DNA of 64,000 nt from Rotaria socialis. Its lineage: Eukaryota > Rotifera > Eurotatoria > Philodinida > Philodinidae. The translations under genes and the position numbers were made by a program. Location of the stretch: the NCBI GenBank assembly GCA_905331475.1, contig CAJNYU010003219.1, forward strand, positions 310,001-374,000, in the 5' to 3' direction. This document shows, in pieces, positions 48,649 through 64,000 of this stretch (its first letter is position 1; every line of letters begins with the position of its first letter). The notes under the pieces were generated by a model that was not told where the DNA came from, did no database searches, and saw only the letters and a list, made by a program, of their open reading frames with translations.

Positions 48649-50164
48649 GCAGAATACCTAACCAGCAGAATTCAGAATTCTGTTATTTCGTACATAGCGA
48701 AAAAGTAGCATAATATAAACATACACACTACCATAAGTGGAAAATAGAATTCTATCGGTAGAAGCAGAATTATAACCAAGTATCGGTAATTTATAAAAAT
48801 GCGAAACAAAGGTAACTATAATGAATTCTTATGGAGAAGTTAAAAAGACCAGCAGAATATAAAATAGAATTCTATCGGTAGTAGCACAATTATACCAACT
48901 ATCAGTATAAAAATACGAAATAACGGTAACTAGAATGAATTCTTATCGAGAAGTTAAAAAGACCAGCAGAATATAAAATAGAATCCTATCGGTAGTAGCA
49001 GAATACAAAGCTCAAATCCTTATATAAAAATGAAAGGTTTTGTGTGATTTATTGTAGTCAACTGTTGAGGAGTATGCTTGTAAAAAGATGTTGATATAAT
49101 GATGGTTGTTTGTTCATCTCTAGATTTCTTTTTTTAATCATGCATGTCTAGAGAAGAAATTCATACACATCGAGGATAGTTGATCACGATTACATCATGA
49201 AACGAGAGAAAAGAAGAAACATTTACATTGGCATGTATATCAAACATGAAACAATATCATGCATTATTGAGAATGAAATGTTTTTGTACACGCTAAAGTC
49301 AGGATTGTAGAATTAAACAAGTTATTTAATGAAAAAGTTGTTTCGTATCTTTGTAATTTCATTCTTTTCTTTATAATAAAACTACATATAGCTTATCTTA
49401 CAAAAGCACTTAAACAGTTATACGAACAGTTTTTTTATATTATCAATAACTAGGAAAGTTGCCTTTGAATAGACGCGCTATGTTCTGCCAGTCTGTTTTT
49501 TGAAGCAGGAAGATACGCGCGCAGAACATTGCTGTGTATAAATTTCACGTTTACCAGAGACGCCAGTAAGTTTGAAATAAATTAGAAGTGTCGATGTTTT
49601 CAATTAAACTAGACGATTTAGATTCCCTTCATTCCGTATAAAATCTATCCTCTATCCATAAAATTTACGAAAACAACTTTAATCCTAGGAATTTGTGCCA
49701 AGCGAACAACATATCCAACGCATTTGTTTACAGAAAACATATTACATTACCATAACATTCTATAGAATTCTGAGCAGAACTCAAACAAGCTACAATATAA
49801 TTCTAACCAGAATTCAAACAAGTGACAGTAGAATTCTAACCAGAATTCAAACAAGTGACAGTACAATTCTAACCAGAATTCAAACAAGTTACAGTAGAAT
49901 TCTAATATCATATGAAGAGAAAAATTGATATACTATAATCTTAGGAATATAGAATTCTGAGAAGAATTCAAACAAGCTACAATATAATTCTAACCAGAAT
50001 TCAAATAAGTGACAGTAGAATTCTAATATCATATGAAGAGCCAAATTGATATACTTTAATCTTAGCAATATAGAATTCTGTAGAATTCTATTCCATAAGC
50101 ATTGATTTGTTGAAAAATATTATAAGTTAACAGAATTTTGAATTCTGCTGGGTAGGCATTCTGC
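48649..50164. mobile_element. nested inverted-repeat element built on AGAATTC
   Basis: GCAGAATACCTAACCAGCAG at the left pairs with the inverse of CTGCTGGGTAGGCATTCTGC at the right, and the pairing extends through CAGAATTC to about 40 bp. The body carries AGAATTC motifs in many copies: a CTATCGGTAGTAGCAGAATT-type repeat near 48750-49000 and a tandem array near 49763-50100. It sits inside the CACTCTAAATAA element. Confidence 0.65.
49763..50100. repeat. tandem array of ~33-bp AGAATTC units
   Basis: Units of the form AGAATTCTAACCAGAATTC followed by AAACAAGTGACAGT repeat about eight times with small changes. It is read as a 77-codon ORF on the plus strand, which is only the repeat. Confidence 0.75.
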
Positions 50165-50466
50165 AACTGCTGGATCTGGGAAGGGCTACACTGGATGGTC
50201 TGATGGGAATAGGATCAATGCCAAATCAGTCAGATCTGAGGATCTGATGAGATTAAATTTTCAAAAAATAAGGAAATATATTAAATTAAATAAAAAAAAA
50301 TATTGAAATATGCGTTTCGAAAACAACCAATAGAAAATGTGTCGGATGTGTTGTGAAAAATGCGTCGTCGTCTTGTTGGACAGAATGTGTCGCAACGAAC
50401 ACCTCGTGTCGTGTTTGAATGTGTCGTAGTTTATGACACATCCGACACATTTTTATTTAGAGTGTA

Positions 50467-53400
50467 CCTTTATATTAAGCAAGAAATATAAATAAAATAT
50501 TTGAATTTAAAAAATAAAAATAAAGATTTTCTCTAATTTATCTTTATAAAATAAACGTAAAAGTAAATAGTAAAGCCATTTTTACTTTCATAACTTTATC
50601 CTTAATTTTTTACGAAATGATTCATACGAAGTAATGCCACCACAAATGTAAATGATATATGCATCAAAACTTTTCGTATATAGTTTTGCATGTATCTGCT
50701 CGATTTTTTTATTATATCAGATACAAATGTGATGTTCAGAATAAGGATTGACATATACTTCGGTTTTACCGTATATTTTTTTCTATTTCACTCATATAAA
50801 AAAGTCTTCCATTTATCTTCTTATTTTGTTTGTTTTGTGAATATATATATGAGTGTAGCACTCCGCAGTCAACGAATACTAAATAGTAAGACAGCAATTT
50901 TAAATGCTGCCCAAGAAAGCGGATTTTCGTTTATTTTGCTTATCTGTTATAGAATGATTTTTTATAAGCTCTGAGTGAGACACAAATAGGACATTTTAAT
51001 TATGGAGTCTTTTGTCACATTTGTTTCCCTATGACTGAGTCTATTCCGAATGTGGGCGTGGAATAAAGATTTTCTCAGGTCAATTTAAATGATTTCAAAG
51101 TTTTTCAATCTTTCTTGAAATATTTCGCAAGATCTTACTTTGAAATTGATTTGAAAGATATTCAAAATTCTCACATGTAACTCATCTGGTAAGCGGGCAA
51201 AGTATTTGCAGCTGTATTGCCAATGATTTATACCATAATGATGATAGACTGGACACATAACTACTACTAGTTGAACTTTTATTGTGATGTTAGTTGATTT
51301 TCGATCCATATTACTACTAAAAGTGTTACGACCAGAATAAACTAGCTATGTTGATGTGTGCTATTCAATTTATAGGACCAATGACATCTATTTCTGAATA
51401 GTCCACGTTATGTAATCTGATTAACCTAGCTGTTTTTGATACTTTCTGTTAGCGAAAGGTAGAAATATCGCATTGAATATTCTTGAAATATCACGATATA
51501 TAAGCAAATTATAGATAGTCTTGAAAAAGTATAAAAAAATTTACACAATTCTGAAAAGTCTTTAAAATACTGATGAAAGTTCTTGAAAATATTCAGTGTC
51601 ATTGCAAAAGCATCTGAAGAGCTTCGAGTTCCTTGTACCTTTAAGAGATTTCATGAGTGATATTTTCACTTTTGACAACATGTTGCTTGAAGATATAAAA
51701 AAAAGCATATTTCAGTCATGATACAGTGGGTTACATACAGTGTGATTTGCATAGCGCTTTAATGTTTAACAGCATCACATGTATGCAGGTGAGAACCAAA
51801 AGAGAACAAAACATACATGTATTTCCGAATTTGTGTTTCGAAATATTTCAACTGCTTTTCTAGATTTTTCAATGTATTTCGAAATCCTTAGAAAGCCATG
51901 AAAATGTGTAAAATACCATAAATCAGTCAGGTTGTATATAGACGTAAGGACGTATTTAGACAGATGCTCAAGAAAAGAAATTTATCAATCCTTCTCCACT
52001 CCTTAACAAAAGTTTCACAAAATTTACACTCCCTGTTACTTAGACATCGAAATACTTTTTAGCAGTTCTATATTTGGAATAATATGACAAAAGAGATTGA
52101 AGCTACCTCTATTGCTTCCATGGGAATGCTATTTGATAATGCTTTAATGGATCCTAGGAAACGACAGAAAAAATTATCATTTATTGATGTCTGCTATGAG
52201 ATCAGTTTAGAATGGAAATGAAACTATATATGTTTGTTCTTCTCGAATTCAAATGAAATTCATGTATTTGACAGACATTATGCATTGAACAAAGTGAGGA
52301 GTACAAAAGATCACGATTAATTTTAATGAATTACAAATCGATTACATTGTTAATACTGTTCTTTTGGAATTCGAAGTCTATTAAAGATTATACCACATCA
52401 GTTGTTTTTTCATTTGTAAAAGCTAGGTTTAAATCAGTTTAAATCTCAAATTAGCTAAATTTCTATCTTAATAAGATCTGAATATCTTATCAGTTCGTTC
52501 TATTTTAATTGACCACGCTTTCAATGAGTATTTTGTTTTCCTTCCAAAAGTTAAAAAGATTAGACAAAAATCCCACCAAAGTTGTTGAGTATTCGAGCAA
52601 TATTCAAATGAAATTGTTCGTAGCATTTAACGACTTCATTAAAAAAATAATCGAGCAACGCAACCTCTATCAATCGGTAACTTTGATGTACTTGAATCAT
52701 GATGAAATCATTATTAATATAAAATTGATTACCAGCTATTCAGATCAGCACAGGTTGGTTATGAGCTTCAACATTAACACACAAAATAATTCATTACACC
52801 TGATGCTTATTTTAAAGTTTCTGCATAGGTTGTGATCCAATTTAAGGGCGTTGATGCACGAAATTATTTTTAATTTTTAGATTTTTTACTTCTTATTATA
52901 GATTGCTTTTGAACAATAATTAATCAGAAGTATTTTTCTAATCTATTTCTATGCATGTTTTGTGCTTCTACATATAGCTACATAAGATGATGACCTACCT
53001 CAAACTACTATCAACTGTTATCAATTTAGACCACAAATATCAAAGATATGAACAATTATTTCGATGAAAAAAATATGCTGTCATTCGCTCTAGGTTTTAT
53101 AAATTGCTGATAGCTATTGTTTAAAAATACTCAAATGCTACACACATAAATTGAGAAAATAAAAATTTAATTTTAACTACTATGTTAGCCATCTTAGTAT
53201 TGGATACGGTAAACACATACGAAAATATGACCAATTGAACTGTGATCGTCCTATTCGTATCCCATGGTTTTAATCCAATTTTAATGGGGTTTATGTCAAA
53301 AGTAATTGTTAATATATTAAGTATATCAAATTGAGGAAACTTCGTTAGATTAGCAATGTATAGTAAATATTTTATGTGATAGAATCGGCAACAAGATCCA

Positions 53401-53600
53401 GTTAAATTCATTAATTTATTGATTTCAATCTAAATATGTTGCTTAGGCGACGTTCTGTGATGCTTTTTGAAAAGTTACTTTCAATTCAACTCTAAGCAGC
53501 GATTCTGCAGATTCCTACTTCCAATAAGAAATATTTACTTATCGTTGAAATTCACAACTTATCTTTCAATTAGAAAGAGCAAGTATCGAATAATTCCTAA
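50467..53600. other. 3.1-kb gene desert
   Basis: No gene is supported. Small ORFs (for example 50690-50974, 52509-52835 and the 45-codon frame from about 52083) have no recognisable domain and AT-driven composition. No clear inverted-repeat boundaries were found. Confidence 0.4.
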
Positions 53601-53604
53601 TCTC

Positions 53605-53655
53605 CTGATTCGGTTGGTTAGACGGTGCAATCCGGGTTCCATACCCGGAATGAAA
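53605..53655 (+). other. tRNA-like fragment without anticodon arm
   Basis: CGGTTGGTTAGACGG resembles a D-arm/A box and CCGGG-TTCCATA-CCCGG is a perfect 5-bp T-arm with a 7-base loop (B-box-like GGTTCCATACC). Only about eight bases separate them, so the anticodon arm is missing. It is either chance or a decayed tRNA-derived piece. Confidence 0.25.
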
Positions 53656-54668
53656 ACCGTCAGATTCTGGCTACGTATCTAGATCGGAAACTATTCATAT
53701 TTCTTCGTTTCCGATCGTCAAAAGGAAACGATCGGAAAAGTAGTCCGGAATCCTGCTGTAAACGGAAGCCGTATCTAGGGATGTACCGAGGCCGAGTACT
53801 CGGTCTCGGTCTCGCACGTCTCGGTCTCGGTAGTCTCGGCGTCTCGGTGTCTCGGTGTCTCGGTGTCTCGGTGTCTCGGTGTCTCGGTGGCTCGGTGTCT
53901 CGGTCATGATCTTGATATTAACTAGTTTAAGTCTCCGTTTTTGAGCCTTGTTCATGAGACGAATATGAAAATCGATCTATCCATAGAAATATCGTAAATA
54001 TCAGCAGCGTTATGTGTATTATACTGTCTTCATTTGTTAAAAACGTGGCCGTTTTATGACGATTATAGTTTAAAATGGTAAACACTAGTCTTCAAAGTTA
54101 CTAAAGACTTGCTTAATCTACGTCAGTGTGTGTCTATCTCGATGTGTGTTAGCTCGGCCTCTGTTTTATAAATTACACATGGGAAACTGAGAATGTTTGT
54201 CCATAGAGATGCACGCGGGCAAGCAAATTGCTAACGAAACAATGATTTTCCTCTATACATTACCTAGAAAACGGAAAGAGACTTTTACTGCAATGTAATC
54301 ACATTGATTTTGACTAATTCCATGCACAAAGAAAACTGCTAATCAGTTGAAAAAATGCCCCAGCTTCGACCAATCTTGATGAAATTTTACAATTTCTGAT
54401 CATTTTGACTGTCACAGGAATAGTTTTCGTTCTAGTCGACCTTTCTGGTTATACATACAACTAGATGAAATAAAGTCGATAAATTCGTAACAGAGACCGA
54501 AATGGGGTGGGTAACCGGGGCGAAGCGGGTAGAGATTCTGGCGGGTAAAAATATGACGCGACGGGGTGGGGGTGAAGTTACGACGAGGCGGGAAAGGTTT
54601 TCACGGGGGAGGGGGGGGGGTAGGGTAAACGCCCGAATTTTTCCCGCAACGATGAATCTGAATAATGG

Positions 54669-54692
54669 ATATATATATATATATATATATAT
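54669..54692. repeat. AT microsatellite
   Basis: About twelve AT units inside the hAT-like foldback element. Confidence 0.85.
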
Positions 54693-54947
54693 AGATGCTT
54701 TATGATAGATTTCTCTTTGTTACGAGGCTGTATCTTTTCAATACTTTCAAAACTAATTCGATGAATTGTCATTTTCACAAACTCTTCTGATGATCCATAA
54801 CATATTGGAAAGCAAAATAAATCAGTCTTATTCTTTTTATTCTCAAGTTTTATGCTAATAACATATCAACCAGTTATCTTTCGTAATATTTAGCCAAATA
54901 AATCATATGTTCAAGAAAGAAATATATTTTTTAAAGGCTTAAACACA

Positions 54948-55413
54948 CACTAAATAAAAAAAAACGTTTCCTTGGAAACCCAGGATATTAGGTTTCGGAT
55001 CATTTAAAAAGCTAAATAGGTTTCCAGGCTGATTACGGAAGCCTGAATATGTTTACGAGCTGATATTGGACACGTTTAAAAGGTTCTCGAGGGAAAAACT
55101 GGGGTTTCGAGCTTCCGATACTTTAAAAACATTTTTATACCGATAAACCTGCAAACGCTGAAGGGCTTTCGAAAAGTGACAGAGTTTCTATATTCTAAGA
55201 AACGGATCATTTTTTCCGGTAGTCCATCAGCATTTCTGGGTTGGTCGCTATATGAAACGCTTTTATGGCTTCTGACGCTCGAAAGCCCATTTTCTCGTTC
55301 CTAGAACCTTTTAAAAGTTTTCATGATCACTCCGGAAACGTATTCAGGTTTCCGGAATCAATCTGTAAACATATTTTCCTGGGTTCCAGAGAAAAGGATT
55401 ATTATCTAGAGTG
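54948..55413. mobile_element. nested element with CACTCTAAATAA-type ends and GGTTTCC motif
   Basis: The left end CACTAAATAA and the right end, whose inverse reads CACTCTAGATAATAA, match the termini of the element at 48304-50464. GGAAACCCAGGA pairs with TCCTGGGTTCC just inside. The body carries GGTTTCC, TTTCCGGAA and GCTTCCG in both orientations. TA follows the right end; the left TA is not clear. It lies in the interior of the 53776-55959 transposon. Confidence 0.6.
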
Positions 55414-55967
55414 TAGGTATCAAAGAAACAAAAGTTCAGACTAGGGACTGGGCGAGGCTGGGGCCAACAACTATCCCCACTTCGGCCTCTGGTTCGTAAT
55501 AGAATCTTCGTTGAGTTTTATAAGTTATTTACGGAGGGAAATCTTTTCTTTTTGTTAACAATTTGCTTGCCCGCGTGCATCTCCATGGACAAGCATCCTC
55601 AATTTTCTATATCTAATTTATAAAACAGAGGCTGAGTTAGCACACATTAAGATCGACACACACTGACGTAGATTAAGCAAGTCTTTATTAACTTTGAATA
55701 ATGGTGCTTATCATTTTAAACTATAATCGTCATAAAACGCCGAGTTTTTAACAAATGAGGTCAGTATAATACACATAACGCTGCTGATATTTATGATGTT
55801 TTTATGGATAGATCAATTTTCATACGCGTCTCATGAACAAGGTTCTAAAACGGATACTGAAACTAGTTAATATCAAGATCATGGTCGAGACACCAAGAAT
55901 CTCGCCGAGACGACCGAGACCGAGACTCTCGGTTTTGTCTCGGTCTCGGTACATCCCTAGCCGCATC

Positions 55968-57732
55968 CGCTTATGGCTTCAAGGGTCAGGAATTAGCGGG
56001 AAATACTCTGGAAACGGAGACCGGAAAACTTTTTGGAATGCTGCTTCCGGAATTCGATGGAAAATCACCGGATCAGACAGTTTCCCGCCGTACGTATTTG
56101 ACCTGGGTCTCTATTGTCTTCTTTTCTCCCGTGAGTGACGACGTAAATAATGGCATCGTTTCTTTGATTGGAATTTAAGTGCATTTATAAAATGATGCAC
56201 CATCACCTTTATATACAAAATAGTCTAGTCGAAGAAACAAATGCCTTTTCTTCCTTTGTTTCTTTTCTCTCTCTCTCTCTCTTGTGTGTGTGGGTTGTAT
56301 AGTTGTTACGGGCCGGCCCTCATATATCCCAGTATCATTTGTGTTACATCGATGTGACGTCATTCTTTACATATTAAGATATATTTCTTTCTTCGGTGCA
56401 ATATCTTTCGATCACATTATCCTCTTTTTCTTGTATTCGTTTTCTCGTTCGTTTACCCTGGATCTGCGAAACGGACATATATATGTGGCAGTAGAGTTTA
56501 GATCTAGTTGAGATTGGAATTGTTCATTACTCTATAAATGTTATGAGAGTGATTCATAGAAATAAAATTTTATTAGTGAGTGATATGAGATAGTTTGATT
56601 GATTATGTAGATTCAAAAAACACGTTTTTGTTTCCAAGATTAATTGTGTCAATCTTTCATGATTGAAGAGAGAGAAATGAGAAAGATTCTGAAAAGATGT
56701 TTATTTTAATACGCGGGACATTGGGACATACGGACATTGATTTTTCTCTTTTGTTTTGCATTCGAAGAAAAGACAGAAAGAGAGTTTCGCTATCGTTATT
56801 TCGAAGTACGAGTCTCGAGCAGGTGGGATGGGAATGGAAAAAGTTTTTATATTGAATGATATGAAAGAAAAGTTAATTTTTTTATTAATTTTTCATGAAA
56901 TTAATAAAAAAGTTTCTTATATGAGTACTCCATTTGATGTGTTATTTTCTACAATCGTTCTTCGTTAAAAACAAATAAGCTAATATAAAAGAAACTTCGT
57001 AATTTATGTCTAATCATATTCTATTTCATAGTGACGATTATCAATTATAAAAGCTTAAATTAATAAAGAAATGATCACAAAAAAGTTAGATATTAATAGA
57101 TTCTACTAAATTTTTAAAGTGTAAAACTCGGATAAATAAGTATTTATTTAATGATGCAACATTATTGTCATAATCAACGAAGTATTTTCTTTTCTTTTAA
57201 TATTAAAGCATCAGTTCAGCAAGATACATTAATTATTGTATGACTCATACAAGCGAGATGAGAGCGTGTTGAGATAAATGAAAAATAAGAAATAATTTTT
57301 TTTTGTTTTGGTCACCAATTTAAAAAAGAAATCTAAATTATGATCAATTAGAAAGTAGTGTACTAAATCTAACTCGTAGAAAAAAATTTCCATATCGTTC
57401 ATATAATTTTATTTACATTTTGATTTTCGAAATTCTTTTCTTCTTTTCTTTTCGTTTCTTCGCTCTCTTTTGTGTCTATTTTCTCTATCTTTAATTAAAT
57501 CTATTATTCCAATCTCAACTAAATTCTCATGTCAACTGTAACATATATATACACCGGCACATGAATTATTGGATGATGATATTATAATGTTTGAATAACG
57601 GAGGTTTCAGTAGAATAAATTCTCGAAATAAGAATCAAAGTCATGTATCATCTATAATGCCATCCTGAAAGTAAATAGCATGTTTTACATTTAAATCTTT
57701 TAATGCATTCATAGAGCATGATTCTATTACTA
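55968..57732. other. repeat remnant and intergenic spacer, no gene seen
   Basis: The first ~120 bp are CGGAA-rich repeat remnant. A CT/TG microsatellite lies at 56275-56292. The rest is AT-rich without a supported gene; the ORFs 56284-56511 and 56756-56968 show no domain. Confidence 0.4.
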
Positions 57733-58801
57733 TCACTTATTTGAAAGAACGACTACACATAGTTTATCATAAACATGTATTGTTCGTGGCCCAACTGTAG
57801 CAAGTAAATCTAGGTCAGCAGGTCCCAAAGGAACGTTCTTTTGTAAAGCAAATTCACTCATTTGAATATCATCACCAATATCTCTATACAAAACCTAATA
57901 CGTATACGAAAAGTTTTGTTTTTGGTATTTTACTTTATTATGGTTCACCATCAGTTAATGGTGGAAGTGATATAAAACGATGATTTTGGTCACATAAAAA
58001 AATGTTAAATGTCTATTTAAAAAAGTCAAAACAAACTTATGATAATTTGAAGATTTATTTTTTCTATTTGATCTTCTTTCACGTTCAACTTTCTCACATA
58101 AATCATTGTAAAAATCTCGTGCTGAAACTATTTTTGGACCTTCACCAAGTGGAACAAGACCTGTTTCTTCAGGTTGACGAGCATCATAAACCAAATTTCC
58201 TGATATAAACGATAAACCATGTGTACTAATTTTCGCTGAAACTTGTTGTTTACAAATTCGATCATTAACTTCATTCTGGAAAAATGATTTATTTAAATAT
58301 GAATTCTGATATTTAACAAAATCAACTGAAACTTACTTGAAGATCTGTATGTTTCTTTAAATTTTCATTGGTTGCAAAATCGATATATTTGACGATCCAA
58401 CTGAGTATCTATGACCGAAGTTTCATTACTTGTCGTGTTACTCTTACTAAAATAATTTTTTTGTACAGCTTAATAGCCATAAGAAAAACAAACTTTCTTG
58501 TCCTGTTATATCTCCTGATTGACAAAAAGATAAAACTCCAATTTTACCTGGACGTTGTTCACCTTCTTCTTCGACTGGTTTTTCGTTTTTTATTTTAAAA
58601 AATATTGTATAATAACTTAAAGGAGTTGCAATAGAACATAGAACAAGTTCTGCAATCTACAAGTACAACGATATGCAATACGTGTAGTTTTGAAGAGATT
58701 TCAATCAATTTTGATTTTGATATTTCTTTTTCTTTAACTACTCGATAATGTACGGTACTAAAGTATTCATATATTGTGATATGAACGCTATCCGATGGCA
58801 T
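57733..58801 (-). CDS. unrecognised two-TM protein, possibly with a lost splice site
   Basis: Segments joined by phase: 58801-58682, 58656-58448, 58400-58337, 58275-58090, 58012-57941 and 57894-57733, for about 270 residues. Hydrophobic stretches IAELVLCSIATPLSYYTIFF and ESLFFLWLLSCTKKLFYWI look like two TM segments. A soluble part follows (STHGLSFISGNLVYD, GLVPLGEGPKI, NHRFISLPPLTDGEP, DIGDDIQMSEFALQ). I do not recognise the family. Two junctions are odd. The first intron would be only 25 nt, unless a donor further upstream is used. Between TDGEP and VLYRDIG the reading implies a 46-bp gap without a GT donor. The nearest GT would break the frame. It may be a decaying gene or my exon model may be wrong. 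Confidence 0.5.
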
Positions 58802-60079
58802 CTTCGTTCTAAAATATAATTAAATAATTCTTTTTATTTTTGATGAAAGACTCGTTCATTGAGAACAAACAGTACGCTTAAAATTAAACTTATATAGACA
58901 AAACTATTGGCTATTCGAACAATAACCCTCTTTATAAGTATTATTATGTAATATAATATGTTTCACTGAACACAGAGGCGGCGGAGCATCATTTAGCCAA
59001 GTAATGCTCATAATATTTTTTTCTTCCGTTGAATTTCTTAACGTATGAAGCGCAATATAAGTCTTCTTTTCATTGAATTTCAATAGAAAACATAATGGTC
59101 AACATAGAACGGAATTGATCAGAAGGTGTACCAAAAACTAGTTTTCTCTGATCGTTTGTTGATGCAAAAGTCGAACAAAGACTTCTCAAGTCAGTAGAAC
59201 CTTTCTCTTCTTTATATATGTTACAGAGAAAATTAAAATGTTAATCTCCCCTATGTAAAAAATAAAATCTCGGTTTCTCTCCTTTAAATTTTATAAGAAA
59301 AGATGAAGATTTTAAAGTCAACTAGTCCTAGATGATACTCATATTCATTCTAAAATCCAGGTGAGACTCAAGCCTCACGAGTCTCAATGACTCCGCCGCT
59401 ACTCATTGAATGACATAATCCTTTCCATACTTAACAATAGGAATTAACGTGTTTGTTTATTATGATTATAAGTTATAGTATTTATTATATATTATCTGTA
59501 AACGTTAAAATTAGTTCTTGTAATTTTACAATCTTTTTATATTAATCATAATCATAATTTATGTGATATCGTGAAGAAAACTATATTGCGAAATGAAATC
59601 TACGATCAGATTATTTCGCTGAACGCAGAGCCGAATGAAATTAGATTGAAATAGATTATTTGTTATCTTATTTTACCTAGTCCCACTAAAATCATTAATT
59701 TACGTTCTAGGAAATTCAAATAGCCATCTCACATGTACACAATATGACACCGAATAAATATCAATAATGCATTGAATCGGATTGATTGCTTACTGATAAG
59801 ATTTATTCCTACTGACAGTATTTCAATTTTACTATTAGTCATAAACGATCGGCTTTTCTTTTAATTAAAAAGAAAAATATTTGTTTTCAATATCTATCGT
59901 TCTGATCTGAATCCTATTTGTTTCTTCTAATAGATTGATTTGTTTTTTTTATTTATTCATCATAACGAACAACAATGCATAAATATGATAAAAAACCATC
60001 AGTAACAGAAAAATGAGTTTTCATGTTTGTACCAGGGCAAGATTTCAATTAACAAAACAAAACAAACAAAATATTCAGA
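58802..60079. other. intergenic, no gene seen
   Basis: AT-rich spacer between the unknown gene and the CTP synthase stop. No ORF, RNA or repeat recognised. Confidence 0.45.
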
Positions 60080-63612
<3,533 letters not shown>

Positions 63613-64000
63613 TTGGGTGAATCGCTATAAAATATATTCTAGAAAACCATTCTAGAAAAGTCATATTGTTTTAAATCAAATAAATCTAGCTGAAATTATT
63701 GATACTGTTTATTTGAAATATCGATATCAAGTCTCATTTTTTACTAGCGAAGTAAAACTAATCAAACAAATGTCTTCATTTCGATTTTTTTTTCATCGCT
63801 AGCGTTTATTCCATTCGAAAAAGGTAAAGTAAATGTTTCGTCAAATCTTCAATTTGGAATAATGATTGGCGATGATTGTCTTCGTTGTGTTCGATATTCA
63901 GCGACGTAGAACGAAACTCAATAATCCCTTAAAAGAAAGGAAACTTTATTTATTACAAACAAAATCGAATAAGATATGAAAGAGCCAAAGAGAGAGAACT
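63613..64000. promoter_or_regulatory. upstream region of CTP synthase
   Basis: About 390 bp to the window edge, expected to hold the CTPS promoter and 5' UTR. No core motif or other gene recognised. Confidence 0.35.

Larger units (their letters stand above)
48304..50464. mobile_element. TA-flanked element with CACTCTAAATAA ends and TGTGTCG motif
   Basis: CACTCTAAATAAAAATG at 48304 and its exact inverse at 50448-50464 are flanked by TA on both sides (48302-48303, 50465-50466). Next to each end are many copies of TGTGTCG/GTGTCGCG and their inverses. Nearly 1.5 kb of the interior is a second, nested inverted-repeat element (48649-50164). No transposase ORF seen. Confidence 0.8.
53776..55959. 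mobile_element. 2.2-kb hAT-like foldback transposon
   Basis: The element begins TAGGGATGTACCGAG and ends with the inverse CTCGGTACATCCCTA. Near-identical 8-bp duplications flank it: GCCGTATC (53768-53775) and GCCGCATC (55960-55967). The inverted arms are long, about 53776-54238 and 55552-55959, and pair through TCATGATCTTGATATTAACT and ACTGACGTAGATTAAGCAAG. The outermost part of the left arm is a TCTCGGTG tandem array. The interior holds a G-rich tract (54500-54650), a TA microsatellite and a nested TA-class element. No transposase ORF. It appears to be inserted in an older CGGAA-rich repeat (about 53660-53767 and 55968-56090). Confidence 0.85.

Noticed and set aside
49695-50100. CRISPR-like array
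   Set aside because: Repeats are directly adjacent imperfect 33-bp units without unique spacers, inside a foldback element of a eukaryotic genome.
52509-52835. 108-codon plus-strand ORF
   Set aside because: No recognisable domain, no splice context and AT-driven composition; not enough to support a gene.
54502-54705. Gly/Arg-rich ORF
   Set aside because: Produced by a G-rich tract and an AT microsatellite inside a transposon.

Overview
The window looks like nuclear DNA of an invertebrate animal, most likely a bdelloid rotifer. This is inference. The sequence is AT-rich and gene-dense, most introns are 45-120 bp with a few of 500-1400 bp, and it carries two genes that join a mono-ADP-ribosyltransferase-type domain to kinesin-light-chain-type TPR repeats, an expanded family in bdelloids. 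No rRNA gene, convincing tRNA, CRISPR array, retroelement or virus-like element was recognised.

Layout. 1-3.6 kb: degenerate inverted repeats and a small EF-hand-like gene. 3.6-12.9 kb: a dispersed repeat, a C-terminally shortened WAPL gene, PDCL (+), NUDT9 (-), a secreted Cys-rich protein (-) and a candidate 49-residue membrane microprotein (+). 13.8-22 kb: SAR1 (-), an ART-TPR gene (-) with unexplained exons in its intron, a decayed arrestin-domain gene (-) and an inverted second copy of the dispersed repeat. 22.2-31.9 kb: three complete housekeeping genes on the minus strand: a phospho-lyase of the ETNPPL/PHYKPL class, the NatC subunit NAA35, and a membrane-anchored ALDH3. 33.2-35.2 kb: a second ART-TPR paralogue that lacks a recognisable ART catalytic signature. 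36.4-39.5 kb: a VAP/MSP-domain gene (+) whose 3' end meets inverted minisatellite arms, and a caspase-like gene (+). 40.4-44.1 kb: a decayed SK-type potassium channel split by a hAT-like element. 46.4-47.4 kb: a cytosolic sulfotransferase (-). 48-56 kb: mostly nested inverted-repeat transposons. 57.7-63.6 kb: an unrecognised two-TM gene (-) and a complete 15-exon CTP synthase (-) with a small membrane-protein exon nested antisense in one intron.

The intact genes are unrelated housekeeping functions: cohesin release, chaperone cofactor, ADP-ribose hydrolysis, COPII budding, lipid and aldehyde metabolism, N-terminal acetylation, nucleotide synthesis. Nothing suggests an operon or a pathway cluster. 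The most unusual content is the set of short inverted-repeat transposons. They fall into two target-site classes, 8-bp hAT-like and TA, and many are built almost wholly from one short degenerate motif repeated in both orientations. Gene spans below run from first to last coding base; exon junctions were read by hand from GT/AG sites, phase and homology recalled from memory.
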